In this document: positions 48,229-57,805 of the stretch, piece after piece
Layout of the letters: each line of letters starts with the position of its first letter
Numbering within the stretch: the stretch's first letter is position 1
NCBI RefSeq assembly: GCF_000002075.1
Contig: NW_004797345.1
Location: forward strand, 603,356-667,355
Direction: 5' to 3'
Origin: Aplysia californica
Lineage: Eukaryota > Mollusca > Gastropoda > Aplysiida > Aplysiidae
DNA length: 64,000 nt
The notes under the pieces: model-generated
Seen by the model: only the letters and a program-made list of their open reading frames with translations
What the model was told of the DNA's origin: nothing
Database searches by the model: none
Made by a program: the position numbers and the translations under genes

Positions 48229-48358
48229 TCTACGTACACGGTAACCGAGCACCTAGTCTCAGTATCTACGAACGTACGCGACACTGAGACTACCTGCCTG
48301 GTTGCCGATACCGTGCATTCTATACTGAGGCTAGGTGCCCGGTTACAGTGTACATAGA
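48229..48358. mobile_element. Foldback MITE, 130 bp
   Basis: The left arm (CTACGTACACGGTAACCGAG, then CACCTAGTCTCAGTAT) and the right arm (ATACTGAGGCTAGGTGCCCG, then GTTACAGTGTACATAG) are reverse complements over about 38 bp with four to six mismatches. The centre carries a second TACGCGACACTGAGAC word. Confidence 0.75.
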
Positions 48359-49785
48359 CACCCCGCACAAAAAACCCCCCTTGTTTCTGTATAATTACTG
48401 TAATTTTTGTTGAAAATGGAAGAAGAATAACAACACACTACAATGCGATAGTCGCCATAGTTATTGTACCCTGCAAAACCTGGCCATTTTGCAATTCCGA
48501 ACAACTTAGCCAGGTTTTACCAGCTTCGAATAACTAAGGAAATGAGTGGCTGAATCCGTCTGCCTCGCTGTCAAGTGTTAAGGGTATCGTGTAATCATTA
48601 TACTGCCTTATTTCACAATTTTTTATCAGCCTATTTACTTGTATATTATTTTATTTAGGTTAAGCCTACCTGTTCTCAACACCCAGGTGAGAATAAAATC
48701 CATTGTATTCTCAGACCGGGTGAGAGTAATAATAATTATTCTTACCCGAGTGAGAACAAAAAATGGATACTATTCTTACCCAGGGAGAGAATAGCGACAG
48801 ACATTAAAACAAAACAAGTAGGCTAATATGTATTTGTTGGGCGCGATCTGTCGATTTGCGCTATCCATCGACCGCGTAGCGCATTTGGTTGATCAAGGAA
48901 ACGCACGACAATCCATCGATTGTTGCGCATTCTGTCGATCAGCGGATCGCGCAGCGCCTTTTGTCGATCCGTGAAATATACTTACTGCGCATTCTGTCAA
49001 TAAACTATGATGATGAAGTGAATTTAAAAAAAAAAGAAAATTGGTTTATTGAGCACGTCAGTCTTTGAGTTTGAGCATCCAAAAAGAGTTGTGTGATGAA
49101 CTTAAAGTGTTAACGTTGACGGTTGAGTGAGGCGGTCAAATTAACACGACGTTAAATCGAGCACCTGAACTCAGTATTTGGACGGATGTGATTGGCTGCG
49201 AACTTCACGTGGTATTCCAAATACGGTCAAGATTTAATGGCTTGTGATAAATTGTTGTGTGTTGATTAAACATTTATTATACAAGTATTGTTTTCTTTAT
49301 TTCCTTGATAAGAGCACCTCGAGCACAACCAAACTCTCCATATGAATAAGTGTTCGGAGTGATCATACTCACCGACCTATAAGGCCTAACCCTGATTGCA
49401 CTCTCATTAGATCTACCAAACAGCAGTGTCTAAGTACACGATAACTGACAACTCAGGGTCTTTCCACCACCACTACAGCATCATCGCTACTTCCGCTACC
49501 ATTTTTTTCCCACATGTTTAATTTGATTTTGTTGAGTATTGAGTTTTTCTGTAATTTAAAAAAAAAATCACATCGCACAAAACCGACAGCCGTGGCCCCT
49601 TCCCCCATAAGCAGAGAGTGCGATATCGCTACGCGCAGTCTCATTGGTCGAAACAATTAACTTTGCCCCCAGCAACGTCAGCTCAACATAGTTATGACGC
49701 AGGGAGGGCCAGTTTAAATAGAACTAGTAACTGGATATTAAAGCTCACGTCTCAATTGTTATCAAAAAGGCTTAGTTAGAGGCGA

Positions 49786-49852
49786 CAAAATGATCACCTA
49801 TAATTTTTGCCTCGGTGCCCTAGCAAATTGCCTCGGTGCCCTCTGAATTTTA
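49786..49852. repeat. Left half of a long-range inverted pair
   Basis: CAAAATGATCACCTATAATT followed by two TTGCCTCGGTGCCCT words and CTGAATTTTA. The reverse complement occurs at 54050-54116 with few differences. Together they bracket the 4.2 kb palindrome-rich field. Confidence 0.75.
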
Positions 49853-50089
49853 GTCAGATTTATATTCGCCTTGCACGCTCAGCAGAGTGAGAGAGGGGAG
49901 GTGAATTTTGTCGCCTGGAGCGCTACGAGGGTTAATATACAGGTAGACATTTCCATCTTTTGGTGCCATGCGGTTGGATACTTAGATGTAGTCACGTGAT
50001 CGGAGGGGGGTGTATCCTGGTCTGACGTTAAACAAGATGGGCGGCTACCTAAAAATAGTTTGCGCCCTTCTACGTTTAATCGCATGAAA

Positions 50090-50359
50090 TAAGGGAGGAC
50101 TTCCGTAACGAGCGACCACCCCATCAAACACAATAAAGAAGAGGCCTAGACCTAACCCTACTCCTAACCTTAACCCTACCCCAAGCCCTCAATTCTGCTC
50201 TGTCTCATAGTGGTTGTTCGTTACGGAAGTCCTCCCGAATTGAGGGCTAGGGGTAGGGGTAGATCGAGGGGAAGGGGTAGGGGTAGATCTAGGGGTAGGG
50301 TTAGATCTCTTCTTTATTATGTTTGATAGGGTGGTCACTCGTTACGGAAGTCCTTCCCT
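50090..50359. mobile_element. Foldback element with about 53 bp arms
   Basis: AAGGGAGGACTTCCGTAACG, then AGCGACCACCCCATCAAACA and CAATAAAGAAGAG at the left are matched in inverted orientation at 50307-50359. The centre is telomere-like (CTAACCCTACTCCTAACC; GGGGTAGGGGTAGATC) and contains a further GTTCGTTACGGAAGTCCTCC half-copy. A related word, GTCGCTCGTTTCGGAAGTCC, occurs near 51909. Confidence 0.75.
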
Positions 50360-50575
50360 AATAAAACCCTAAAATCCTAAAAAAAAGCTACAAAATAAGG
50401 TGATCTACTAATCCCCGACTCAGACCTTCAAAACTTTGAACTACGCCTAAAAATGTGCAAAGGAAGTGGCTATTCTCATCCGGGGTGAGAATAGAAAAAC
50501 GATCTACCTCTCACCCCGGGTGAGACTTGTCAGCGTAGGCTATTCTCACCCGGTGCGAAACAAGACCTGCTTTTC

Positions 50576-50900
50576 CTCATTTTGGAATACTGTCTATCGG
50601 TGTGGATGATCAAATTGATAAAAGCCAAGAAAAAATTACGTTATAGCACAAAAGTAAGCTAATTTGATCGTCTTCAAAGATGCTATGGCTATTTCACTGT
50701 TCGAATCGAGCCGAACTACGCGGGTCGCCATTTTGTTTTGCCCGGAAGTTCTCGCAAAATCTACTCCTCCCCGCTCTCTCTCTCTGTTTCTTTCTGAATA
50801 CTGTCTATCGGTGTGGACGATCAAATTGACCAAAACAAAGTTAAAAAATGATGTTAAAACACAAAAGTAAATTAATTTGGTTGTCTACAAAGATGCTATG
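50576..50900 (+). repeat. Palindrome-associated repeat family P, copies D1 and D2
   Basis: ATACTGTCTATCGGTGTGGA occurs at about 50588 and again near 50800, each followed by GATCAAATTGA and (GATGCTATGG). This makes two tandem partial copies. The first includes CGGGTCGCCATTTTGTTTTG and CCCGGAAGTTCTCGC. The second is interrupted by the SINE at 50901. Confidence 0.7.
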
Positions 50901-51428
50901 GGGGCTCTCGTGGCCTAGAGGTTAAGGTGTTGGCCTCTCATTCAAAGGTCCCGGGTTCGAATCCGGGTAGCGACCGAAGGATTTTCTTCTCTAAAATTGT
51001 CTCCTTTCACCTCCTTTCTAGCTCTCTAGCAATGTTCTGTTGTCTGCTTTCAATTCCACTTTCTGCCCCCACCCCCTCACCTCCTTTGCCCCCTCCTCTG
51101 GGCTCCTGACTCTTTCTGCAGCCTTTCTACTGCTACTCCTTGGCTCCTCCTTACTGCTGTCTTTCTGCCACACCCCTGATCTTCTGGTAGGAAAGATCTA
51201 CTCCTAGCCTTCTCGGACAAGGGCGAAAAATCTCGGAGGGCTCGTGTGCAAGTTGCGCACGTTAAAGATCCCTTGGTGGTCTAAAATCGATAAGAGTAGG
51301 CTTCGGCCGCCACCCGGGCAAAATTCAAAAATTTCCTACCAACTGAAAATATTAGGTGTGTCCCGCGCGCTCATATGACCTATGCAGTTGCGAGCGCCGT
51401 AAAACACTTTACAAAAACAAAAAAAAAC
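50901..51428 (+). repeat. tRNA-derived SINE family A, full-length, with target duplication
   Basis: Head: GTGGCCTAGAGGTTAAGGTG (A box) and GGGTTCGAATCCGGG (B box). The body contains TTTTCTTCTCTAAAATTGTC, CACACCCCTGATCTTCTGG and GATCCCTTGGTGGTCTAAAA. The tail is CAGTTGCGAGCGCCGTAAAA plus an A-rich end. It is flanked by AAAGATGCTATG (50889-50900) and AAAGATGCTACG (51429-51440), a near-perfect 12 bp target-site duplication, which marks the exact ends. Confidence 0.88.
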
Positions 51429-51766
51429 AAAAGATGCTACGGCTATTTAGCTTTTCGAATCGAACAGAACTACGCGGGTCGCCATTTTGTTTTGACCGGA
51501 AGTTCTCGCGCTACTCCTCTCTCTCTCTCCACTGCCCACAGACAAAATTGTACGCTTTTAGTAGGCTACAGTTGTTGTAATGGAACGTTTGTGCACGGCA
51601 CAGAATTCTACAATTTTTCTGTTATCAGTGTAGAATTCTGTGGTTTAGGGTGAACGCAAAATTTGTTGGCCTAGATCTAGGCTATAACGGTGAACGCGCA
51701 CCGGGTGAGAATAGCCAAAAAATTTGCCTGCACTATTCTCATCCCGGGTGAGAATAGAGGTGGCCA
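51429..51766 (+). repeat. Repeat family P, copy A (continuation after the SINE)
   Basis: Resumes family P immediately after the SINE: CGGCTATTTAGC, CGGGTCGCCATTTTGTTTTG, CCGGAAGTTCTCGCG, (CT)n, CACTGCCCACAGACAAAATT, CAGAATTCTACAATTTTTCT, GGTTTAGGGTGAACGCAAAA, and ends in the GGGTGAGAATAG palindrome cluster (51699-51766). Confidence 0.75.
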
Positions 51767-51950
51767 TGTGCAAACTAGATCTAGATCTAGATCTACCGTA
51801 ATTTTGTCATAAACAGATCGTACAGTGGTTTTCAGTCTTCCATCATGATTTTGGAAGCCATTGAGTACAATCTTGATGACATAGAATTTTGATCCAGATC
51901 TGATGGTGGTCGCTCGTTTCGGAAGTCCTCAATTGAAGAATTAAGGCCAC

Positions 51951-52390
51951 CTCTATTCTTACCCGGAGTGAGAATAGTGCAGGCGAGTCTTGTGGCTATT
52001 CTCACCCGGTGCGCGTTCACCAAATTTTGCGTTCACCCTAAACCACAGAATTCTACACTGTGATAACAGAAAAATTGTAGAATTCTGTGCCGTGAACAAA
52101 CGTTCCATTACAACTGTAGCCTACTAAAAGCGTACAATTTTGTCTGTGGGCAGTGGAGAGAGAGAGAGAAAGAGAGAGAGGAGTACCGTGTAGTTCGGCT
52201 CGATTCGAAAAGTTAAATAGCCGTAGCATCTTTGTAGACAAGCAAATTAATTTATTTTTGAGTTTTAACATCATTTTTTAACTTTGTTTTGGTCAATTTG
52301 ATCGTCCACACCGATAGACAGTACTCAGAAAGAGACAGAGAGAGAGAGAAGAGGGGAGGAGTTGATCTTGCGAGAACTTCCGGGCGGGTG
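51951..52390 (-). repeat. Repeat family P, copy B (inverted)
   Basis: Reverse-orientation copy: the palindrome cluster at 51951-52012, GCGTTCACCCTAAACCACAG, AGAATTCTGTGCCGTGAACA, GTCTGTGGGCAGTGGAGAGA, then GTCCACACCGATAGACAGTA and GCGAGAACTTCCGGGCGGGT. It faces copy A, so 51429-52390 is a large imperfect inverted repeat. Confidence 0.75.
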
Positions 52391-52856
52391 AGAATAGCCA
52401 CTTTCAAGAATTAAACGTGCTAAAGTCTTTATTTATTAAAGTATAAGACATAATAATAAGATCACCCAAAATAATACCATTTATTTGATCTAGAAATCTA
52501 GATGTAGATATAGATCTAGATCTAGATTCTAGATCTAGATGTCTGTCTAGATCTAGATCTAGAATCTATATCTAATATCTAGATCTAGATCTCACTGGGG
52601 TAAGTTTGAAAGACACGAGTCACCCAGACTCAAGACAAAACAACGTGCGTTGTTAATGTTGTGTATATATTAGAACTTTGTCTTTGGTGTAGATCTAGTT
52701 TGTGCGTGTGTTTGACCCACTCTTACTCTTTACAGGAAATGTATTGCAATTGACCGACTCAATAATATATGTCTTTATTTACAGCATCAATCATAAATAA
52801 ATTTTATCTGTGAATGTAAATAAAACAAAGAACTTTACATCCTTGTGGCCACTCAC

Positions 52857-52925
52857 CCGTTGTAGACAGTTTGTTTTGGTCCTGTAATCCTCATGCGCGA
52901 AACACAGGGCTGCGCCATATTCTAG
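52857..52925 (-). promoter_or_regulatory. PDCD11: Candidate PDCD11 non-coding exon 1 and transcription start region
   Basis: On the minus strand a good donor (ACAACGG then GTGAGTGG) at 52852-52857 follows a GC-richer stretch starting ATATGGCGCAGCC, a YY1-like motif common at housekeeping starts. A non-coding exon is required because the first coding exon has a strong acceptor 23 bp before its ATG. This is the best candidate I see, but no transcript evidence is available. If transcription starts upstream of 52919, a short upstream reading frame (MAQPCVSRM...) would be included; it ends just after the splice. Confidence 0.4.
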
Positions 52926-53150
52926 GAACGGTCAGAATTTTTTATAGCTTTGGATTGGATACTATTCCCCCCCTTCAAAAATCTAATTCTGATCAATCAA
53001 AGAAATTCATGACGATAAAATTGATAAACGTTGAACATTAACTAATTCAATAGAATGTTCAAAAATATTAATTTGATAGGCGTACGATATTTTTAAAAAG
53101 ATAATTGACGCCGTTCCTACAATCATTAGTGAGGAAATGAAAATTTTCTA
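52926..53150. promoter_or_regulatory. Candidate bidirectional promoter between PDCD11 and ATP5MK
   Basis: The roughly 230 bp between the two proposed first exons has no family P repeat, unlike the sequence either side. An ETS-like ACTTCCGCT lies at about 53150. The position is inferred from the divergent gene order and candidate donors only. A competing candidate for the ATP5MK start is the GC-rich CCCGGAAGTGATAAGG patch near 57495. Confidence 0.35.
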
Positions 53151-53199
53151 CTTCCGCTATCCCTGTCGTCCCAGTCAACTTGTTGCCGCAAAGGTCAGG
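53150..53199 (+). promoter_or_regulatory. ATP5MK: Candidate ATP5MK non-coding exon 1
   Basis: CTACTTCCGCTATCCCTGTC and GTTGCCGCAAAGGTCAGG precede a GTGAGA donor at 53200. The ATP5MK start codon lies in an exon whose acceptor is 23 bp upstream of ATG, so a 5' UTR exon is required. The choice of this exon is inference from motif and position. Confidence 0.35.
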
Positions 53200-53544
53200 G
53201 TGAGAATTTGTGTATGTCAGACACATTAAATCTTTCTATGTATATTTTCTTAGCACTTTTCTGTACCCTTTTCAGCTCCAAGTACAGATCTCCTTAAATC
53301 TACAACTTATTAACTTACTGACTGCCATGGGTTGAAATCTCAAGCCCAATGACAATGACAGTGTTACCTCGGCCTCGACTGCTGGCATCTCAACTATCAA
53401 CTTCAAGTCTCCTCTGCCTCAAACTCAAGGGCCAAGGGTGTTTTACTTTCAGATCATCATTGTCGGAGAGCTGATCTAGATCTAGGCCTAAGCCCAAACT
53501 ATACTGAGTTAGCAAGTGGCTGCTGGGCGACAATTTTTGGGGGC

Positions 53545-54000
53545 CACCTCTATTCTCACCCGGAGTGAGAATAGTGCAGGCGAGTCTTGTGGCTATTCTC
53601 ACCCGATTTGCGTTCACCCTAAACCACAGAATTCTACACTGTGATAACAGAAAAATTGTAGAATTCTGCGCCATGAACAAACTTTCCATTACAACTGTAG
53701 CCTACTAACAGCGTACAATTTTGTCTGTGGGCAGTGGAGAGAGAGAGAGAAAGAGAGAGAGGAGTAGCGCGAGAATTTCCGGGCAAAACAAAATGGCGAC
53801 CCGCGTAGTTCGGCTCGATTCGAAAAGTTAAATAGCCGTAGCATCTTTGTAGACAACCAAATTAATTTACTTTTGTGTTTTAACATCATTTTTTAACTTT
53901 GTTTTGGTCAGTTTGATCGTCCACACCGATAGACAGTATTCAGAAAGAGACAGAGAGAGAGAGAAGAGGGGAGGAGTTGATCTTGCGAGAACTTCCGGGC
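53545..54000 (-). repeat. Repeat family P, copy C (inverted)
   Basis: Palindrome cluster 53545-53612 (CTATTCTCACCCGGAGTGAG), then GCGTTCACCCTAAACCACAG, GTCTGTGGGCAGTGGAGAGA, GCGCGAGAATTTCCGGGC, AAAATGGCGACCCGCG, GTCCACACCGATAGACAGTA and GCGAGAACTTCCGGGC. It is the most complete copy, with high identity to copy B. Confidence 0.8.
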
Positions 54001-54049
54001 TTGAATTAAATGGTAAGGAGGGCAGGCAAAAAGTTGCCTCGGTGGGGCC

Positions 54050-54116
54050 TAAAATTCAGAGGGCACCGAGGCAATTTGCTAGGGCACCAAGGCAAAAATT
54101 ATAGGTGATCATTTTG
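54050..54116. repeat. Right half of a long-range inverted pair
   Basis: TAAAATTCAGAGGGCACCGA, then GGCAATTTGCTAGGGCACCA and ATTATAGGTGATCATTTTG. It is the reverse complement of 49786-49852 with one or two base changes. Confidence 0.75.
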
Positions 54117-55553
54117 TTGATTTAAGTTGGTAATATTAGATCGTGCATAACAACGTTTATATAAAAAACAATACAATTTATTCTTGCTTCTACAAAAGTA
54201 CAGAGTTATTGGAAAATTTGTAAAATTATGAATGAAACTAAGTAAATCAAAGTAAAATCCCTTAAAAACAAAAGCACTAAAAATCGCAGTTTTAAGTCGA
54301 ATTAATGATCATGATTGCCTCTGACTTAATTCTTTTCCTACCAGGCCAAAATCCACCACTGGCCCAGGGCTTTTCCCTGGCCTATTTTTACGCCCCTACC
54401 CCGCGAAAGGAAGATGTCAAAACATCCACCTAAGCACAGTTAAACCATATCATATGGCCCATCAAACTGAAGGTTAAAAAATAATCTATCAGATGGTGAT
54501 ACAATATTGAAGATTTATTACAATTATATTAGTGTGGGGTTTCTAAAAGTGATAGTGCGATATCGAAGGTGTCATATTAAATCAACTATTTTCCAGCTTT
54601 GAAAGGTCATATCTAAACAAGTACAACAACAGCATCATTCAAACTTTCCAGGTAGGTTGCCTAAAGTAATGCAAAGAAATGCTGAAAGTTATACATGTGT
54701 ACCTAATATAGAAATGAAAATATGAGACATATACTGAAGTCAGGGGAGCGATTTTATTTTTATTTTTACATATAGAAGGGGACAAAAAAAGCGCTGAAAT
54801 GACTGAAAATCGTCTCTCAGTGCTATATTTTCTTTTGCATCTGCTAACAGGAAGTCTATTCTATTATTTTGAAAACTTGGATCGGCCAAAAATTTCTTTA
54901 CTGGATTGGAATAGATTGCGAGCCACTCGAGCCGTATTTTGCGGCTCTCGGTCCAGCGAGGCAAGGTCGGGAAAGTGTTAAATGCCTTTATGACTAACTC
55001 TTATTGATTGGATTAATATGAATAATGAATATGACTGTTGACAATAGGGTACGATAGAAAACAGTAAATTATGGCCAATTATAATTAGGTAGGACATTAA
55101 TCATTAATGAGATTCAAACAGAGTGGTTCACAGGCAGTGTAGTTAAATAAAAACAATTAATCATGGTAAATGTAAACAAATTTTGAACTTGTATGAAAAA
55201 AAAAAATGAGGAGTGAAAAAAAACAACAGTTTATGAACTTGTATGGAAAAAAAGAATGAGTAGCCTAACTAAAAACTGCTGTCTAGCAGTTAAACAGTAT
55301 GAAGTTATGACTATGATAAGTGAAAACAAGTTTTGAAAAAACATGTTTTAAAGTATATTTTATATAAAAGAGACCTAAACAATCAGCATGTCATATTATG
55401 ACTTTTGACTAGATTAGAATATTGAAAATATATTGGCACGCACAATATAGGTTAGAAAAAGACTAGCTTACTGTTTGTCCCTTCTGAGTAAAAAGTGATT
55501 TTAAAAAATATCACCTGAGAAGATAATTTAGAGAAAAGTGCTGTTTTATCAGA

Positions 55554-56300
55554 ATGTCTATTTGTGAGACACATCTCTTGCCACTTGGCAAAGCAGGGTT
55601 CTGGATTGAATTCTTTGATCTCAGGACCATTGGGACGTATAAGATCTTTTCAAGCATATCTCTGGAAAGCGAATGCCTTCAATCACCAAGGATGGGCTTC
55701 ATCAAAGAAAACTGCTTTTCTACCTCGGCTGTGGATGATGGCAAAAAAAAGATTATATGAGCCAAAATGAGACAGATTGGGAACTTCCCTTGCTTTTTTC
55801 GTTTATCAGGATTGATCTTGTCTTGTTCTCATTCAGAGGTATTGAACCCTGACTTTCGGAGAGAAACATGAGCCACTCTTCCTGTATTTCAGTGTTGAGC
55901 ATCCTTGGTGTTGAAGCACAGTCTCATAATGAGCTATCAAGTCATCCATCTGTGTCTCACCATATTCTTTCAGCTCATCCATTTTGTCAGTTCCAGGCAC
56001 ACTTGTCCAGTCAAATGTCCTTGCACTCTTCAAAACTTTGTCTTCTCTTGTGCCAGAAAATCTTTCTTCCAAGCACAGGACAAGCTTAATCTACACATCT
56101 TTCATGGTTTGTTTATAATCATCACGCTTGCACTTTCTCTCTCATCTGCAGTCTTCTTTTTCATCCAGAGCTTTTTTCAGACATTGTTGAGGTTTGGTTA
56201 TCATTGATGTGAGTGTGTTTGCACTAGCCATGACAAAATGGACACCATGGTCAAGATGAGCACTGTGTGACTGAAGTTTTGATGAGATTTCAGACAACTG
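55554..56300 (-). mobile_element. Decayed hAT-superfamily transposase fragment
   Basis: Minus-strand translations give hAT-like pieces. SSTAEVEKQFSLMKPILGD, a stop, then RHSLSRDMLEKILYVPMV resembles the C-terminal dimerisation domain (usually VERxFSxMKxIKxxxRxxL). Upstream, MDELKEYGETQMDDLIAHYE resembles the YGE...I..L..HY segment of ZNF862-like hAT proteins, and LSEISSKLQSHSAHLDHG lies near 56260. There are several breaks and no intact frame. It lies in the proposed ATP5MK intron 1. Confidence 0.55.
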
Positions 56301-56335
56301 ACAGTAACTTAGTGACAGAATGTCTTCATACCTTT

Positions 56336-56336
<1 letters not shown>

Positions 56337-56369
<33 letters not shown>

Positions 56370-56380
56370 CCTCTCTCTCC

Positions 56381-56420
<40 letters not shown>
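56337..56420. repeat. (CT)n microsatellite
   Basis: A CCCCCC run followed by about 80 bp of CT dinucleotides with CCCTCT interruptions. Confidence 0.9.
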
Positions 56421-56423
<3 letters not shown>

Positions 56424-56704
56424 CAGAATGAAGAACTATTTCATGACACAAACAAGATGGTTGTTACTATAAATATCGGCCAATGGCGCACTCCTAACGT
56501 TCTCTAATTAACTTAACTATATACTATCTGCTTGTGGTTTCCCTAAGTAGGCCAACTACTGATTACCGTTGCCTTTAATTTAAAAAAACAAACAAGCAAG
56601 TAGCCTTCTTAAAATTAGGCTATAATTGTGAGGACCGGTAGGCATCAGATACTTTCTGCTCTTGACATTTCGTTCTTGCATAACCATAGATCTAGATCTA
56701 GTGG

Positions 56705-56804
56705 NNNNNNNNNNNNNNNNNNNNNNNNNNNNNNNNNNNNNNNNNNNNNNNNNNNNNNNNNNNNNNNNNNNNNNNNNNNNNNNNNNNNNNNNNNNNNNNN
56801 NNNN
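56705..56804. other. Assembly gap (100 N)
   Basis: Exactly 100 undetermined bases in the proposed ATP5MK intron 1, preceded by an AGATCTAGATCTAG run that could have confounded assembly. Confidence 0.98.
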
Positions 56805-57805
56805 GGGGTTGTTGCTTTTTTTTTCACTGTTGTTTGCTGTTCATAGAGTTTGAAATAGCCTTCACCCTGCCCACAGCCCATTAAATAAACTAAACCTAAA
56901 ACTTATCTCTACAACTGTAAAGTTATTATTCTCTGTGCTGTTTTGTGTGTGTCTGTGCTTTAGGCCTAGATCTACTCGTGTAGCACACCTGAGGGGATGA
57001 GAATAGCGAGACACAGGCTATTCTCTCCAGAATTATAGCCACTTTCCCAGAGAAAAGGTCAAACTTAACTACACAGTACATGTGACCGTCCAATACCATC
57101 CGATTTCCAGAACTGGACAAAGTTGCAAAATTACAGCTTTCTATTATATGTGCAGATACAATCTTTTCTGTGTATCTGCACCTATGGTATGTCGTTTATG
57201 TTCCAAAAGTTCAACAGATTTTGTAGTGCCGTTTTTTTTACATTTATTTTTTTTCGTTCACTCTTGTCCAAAAATATTTACAATTTAGCATTGCCGACTT
57301 AAGCACGTCTAACGAAATAAACAGACAAGTTACAATGTCCGTTCTTTTTTGAATCTCAAGAGCAGAAATGCATGCTTTTGGTGCATTAAATGATAATTAC
57401 CATAAATACAAGGATTCACCTAAAATTTTAGGTTGAACAGTACCAGAAATCAACTCAGTCCAGATAGAGCGGCGACGGGGAGCTGACCCCCGTGACCCGG
57501 AAGTGATAAGGCGCTCGGCAGGGAACCCAAAAATAGACCAGACATTTTATATAGAGTAAAATACGTCGGTACCCATTTTTGGGTCATACTTGTAGGGGGA
57601 AAAGGTCAGGATACCAGCTGGAGGAGAAATACATTCTTGAAAGAGACACTTGAACTTTCTCTTTAATAAAAACTACCTCCCAACTGCCTTACGAATCATG
57701 CCTCTATGACTGGTATTCTTACAATACAACAAATGGACAAAATGAAAGTTTCTTTGAACTTGTGTTTTTGTTTGTTTTTCAGACAAAAAAAGACAAGGAA
57801 TAACC

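Larger units (their letters stand above)
46872..52856 (-). other. Putative first (5' UTR) intron of PDCD11
   Basis: If the proposed non-coding exon 1 is right, 46872-52856 is an intron. Apart from the MITEs, palindromes and SINE listed separately, I see no gene in it. It contains AT-rich stretches, AGATCT-rich runs (for example 52495-52590) and many GTGAGAATAG palindromes. Confidence 0.4.

Noticed and set aside
50901-50975. tRNA gene
   Set aside because: Has A and B boxes but is the head of a 528 bp SINE with flanking target duplication, repeated elsewhere in the window.
52495-52590. Runs of AGATCTAGATCTAG as an operator-like array
   Set aside because: A simple, low-complexity satellite-like motif found widely through the window; no support for a regulatory role.
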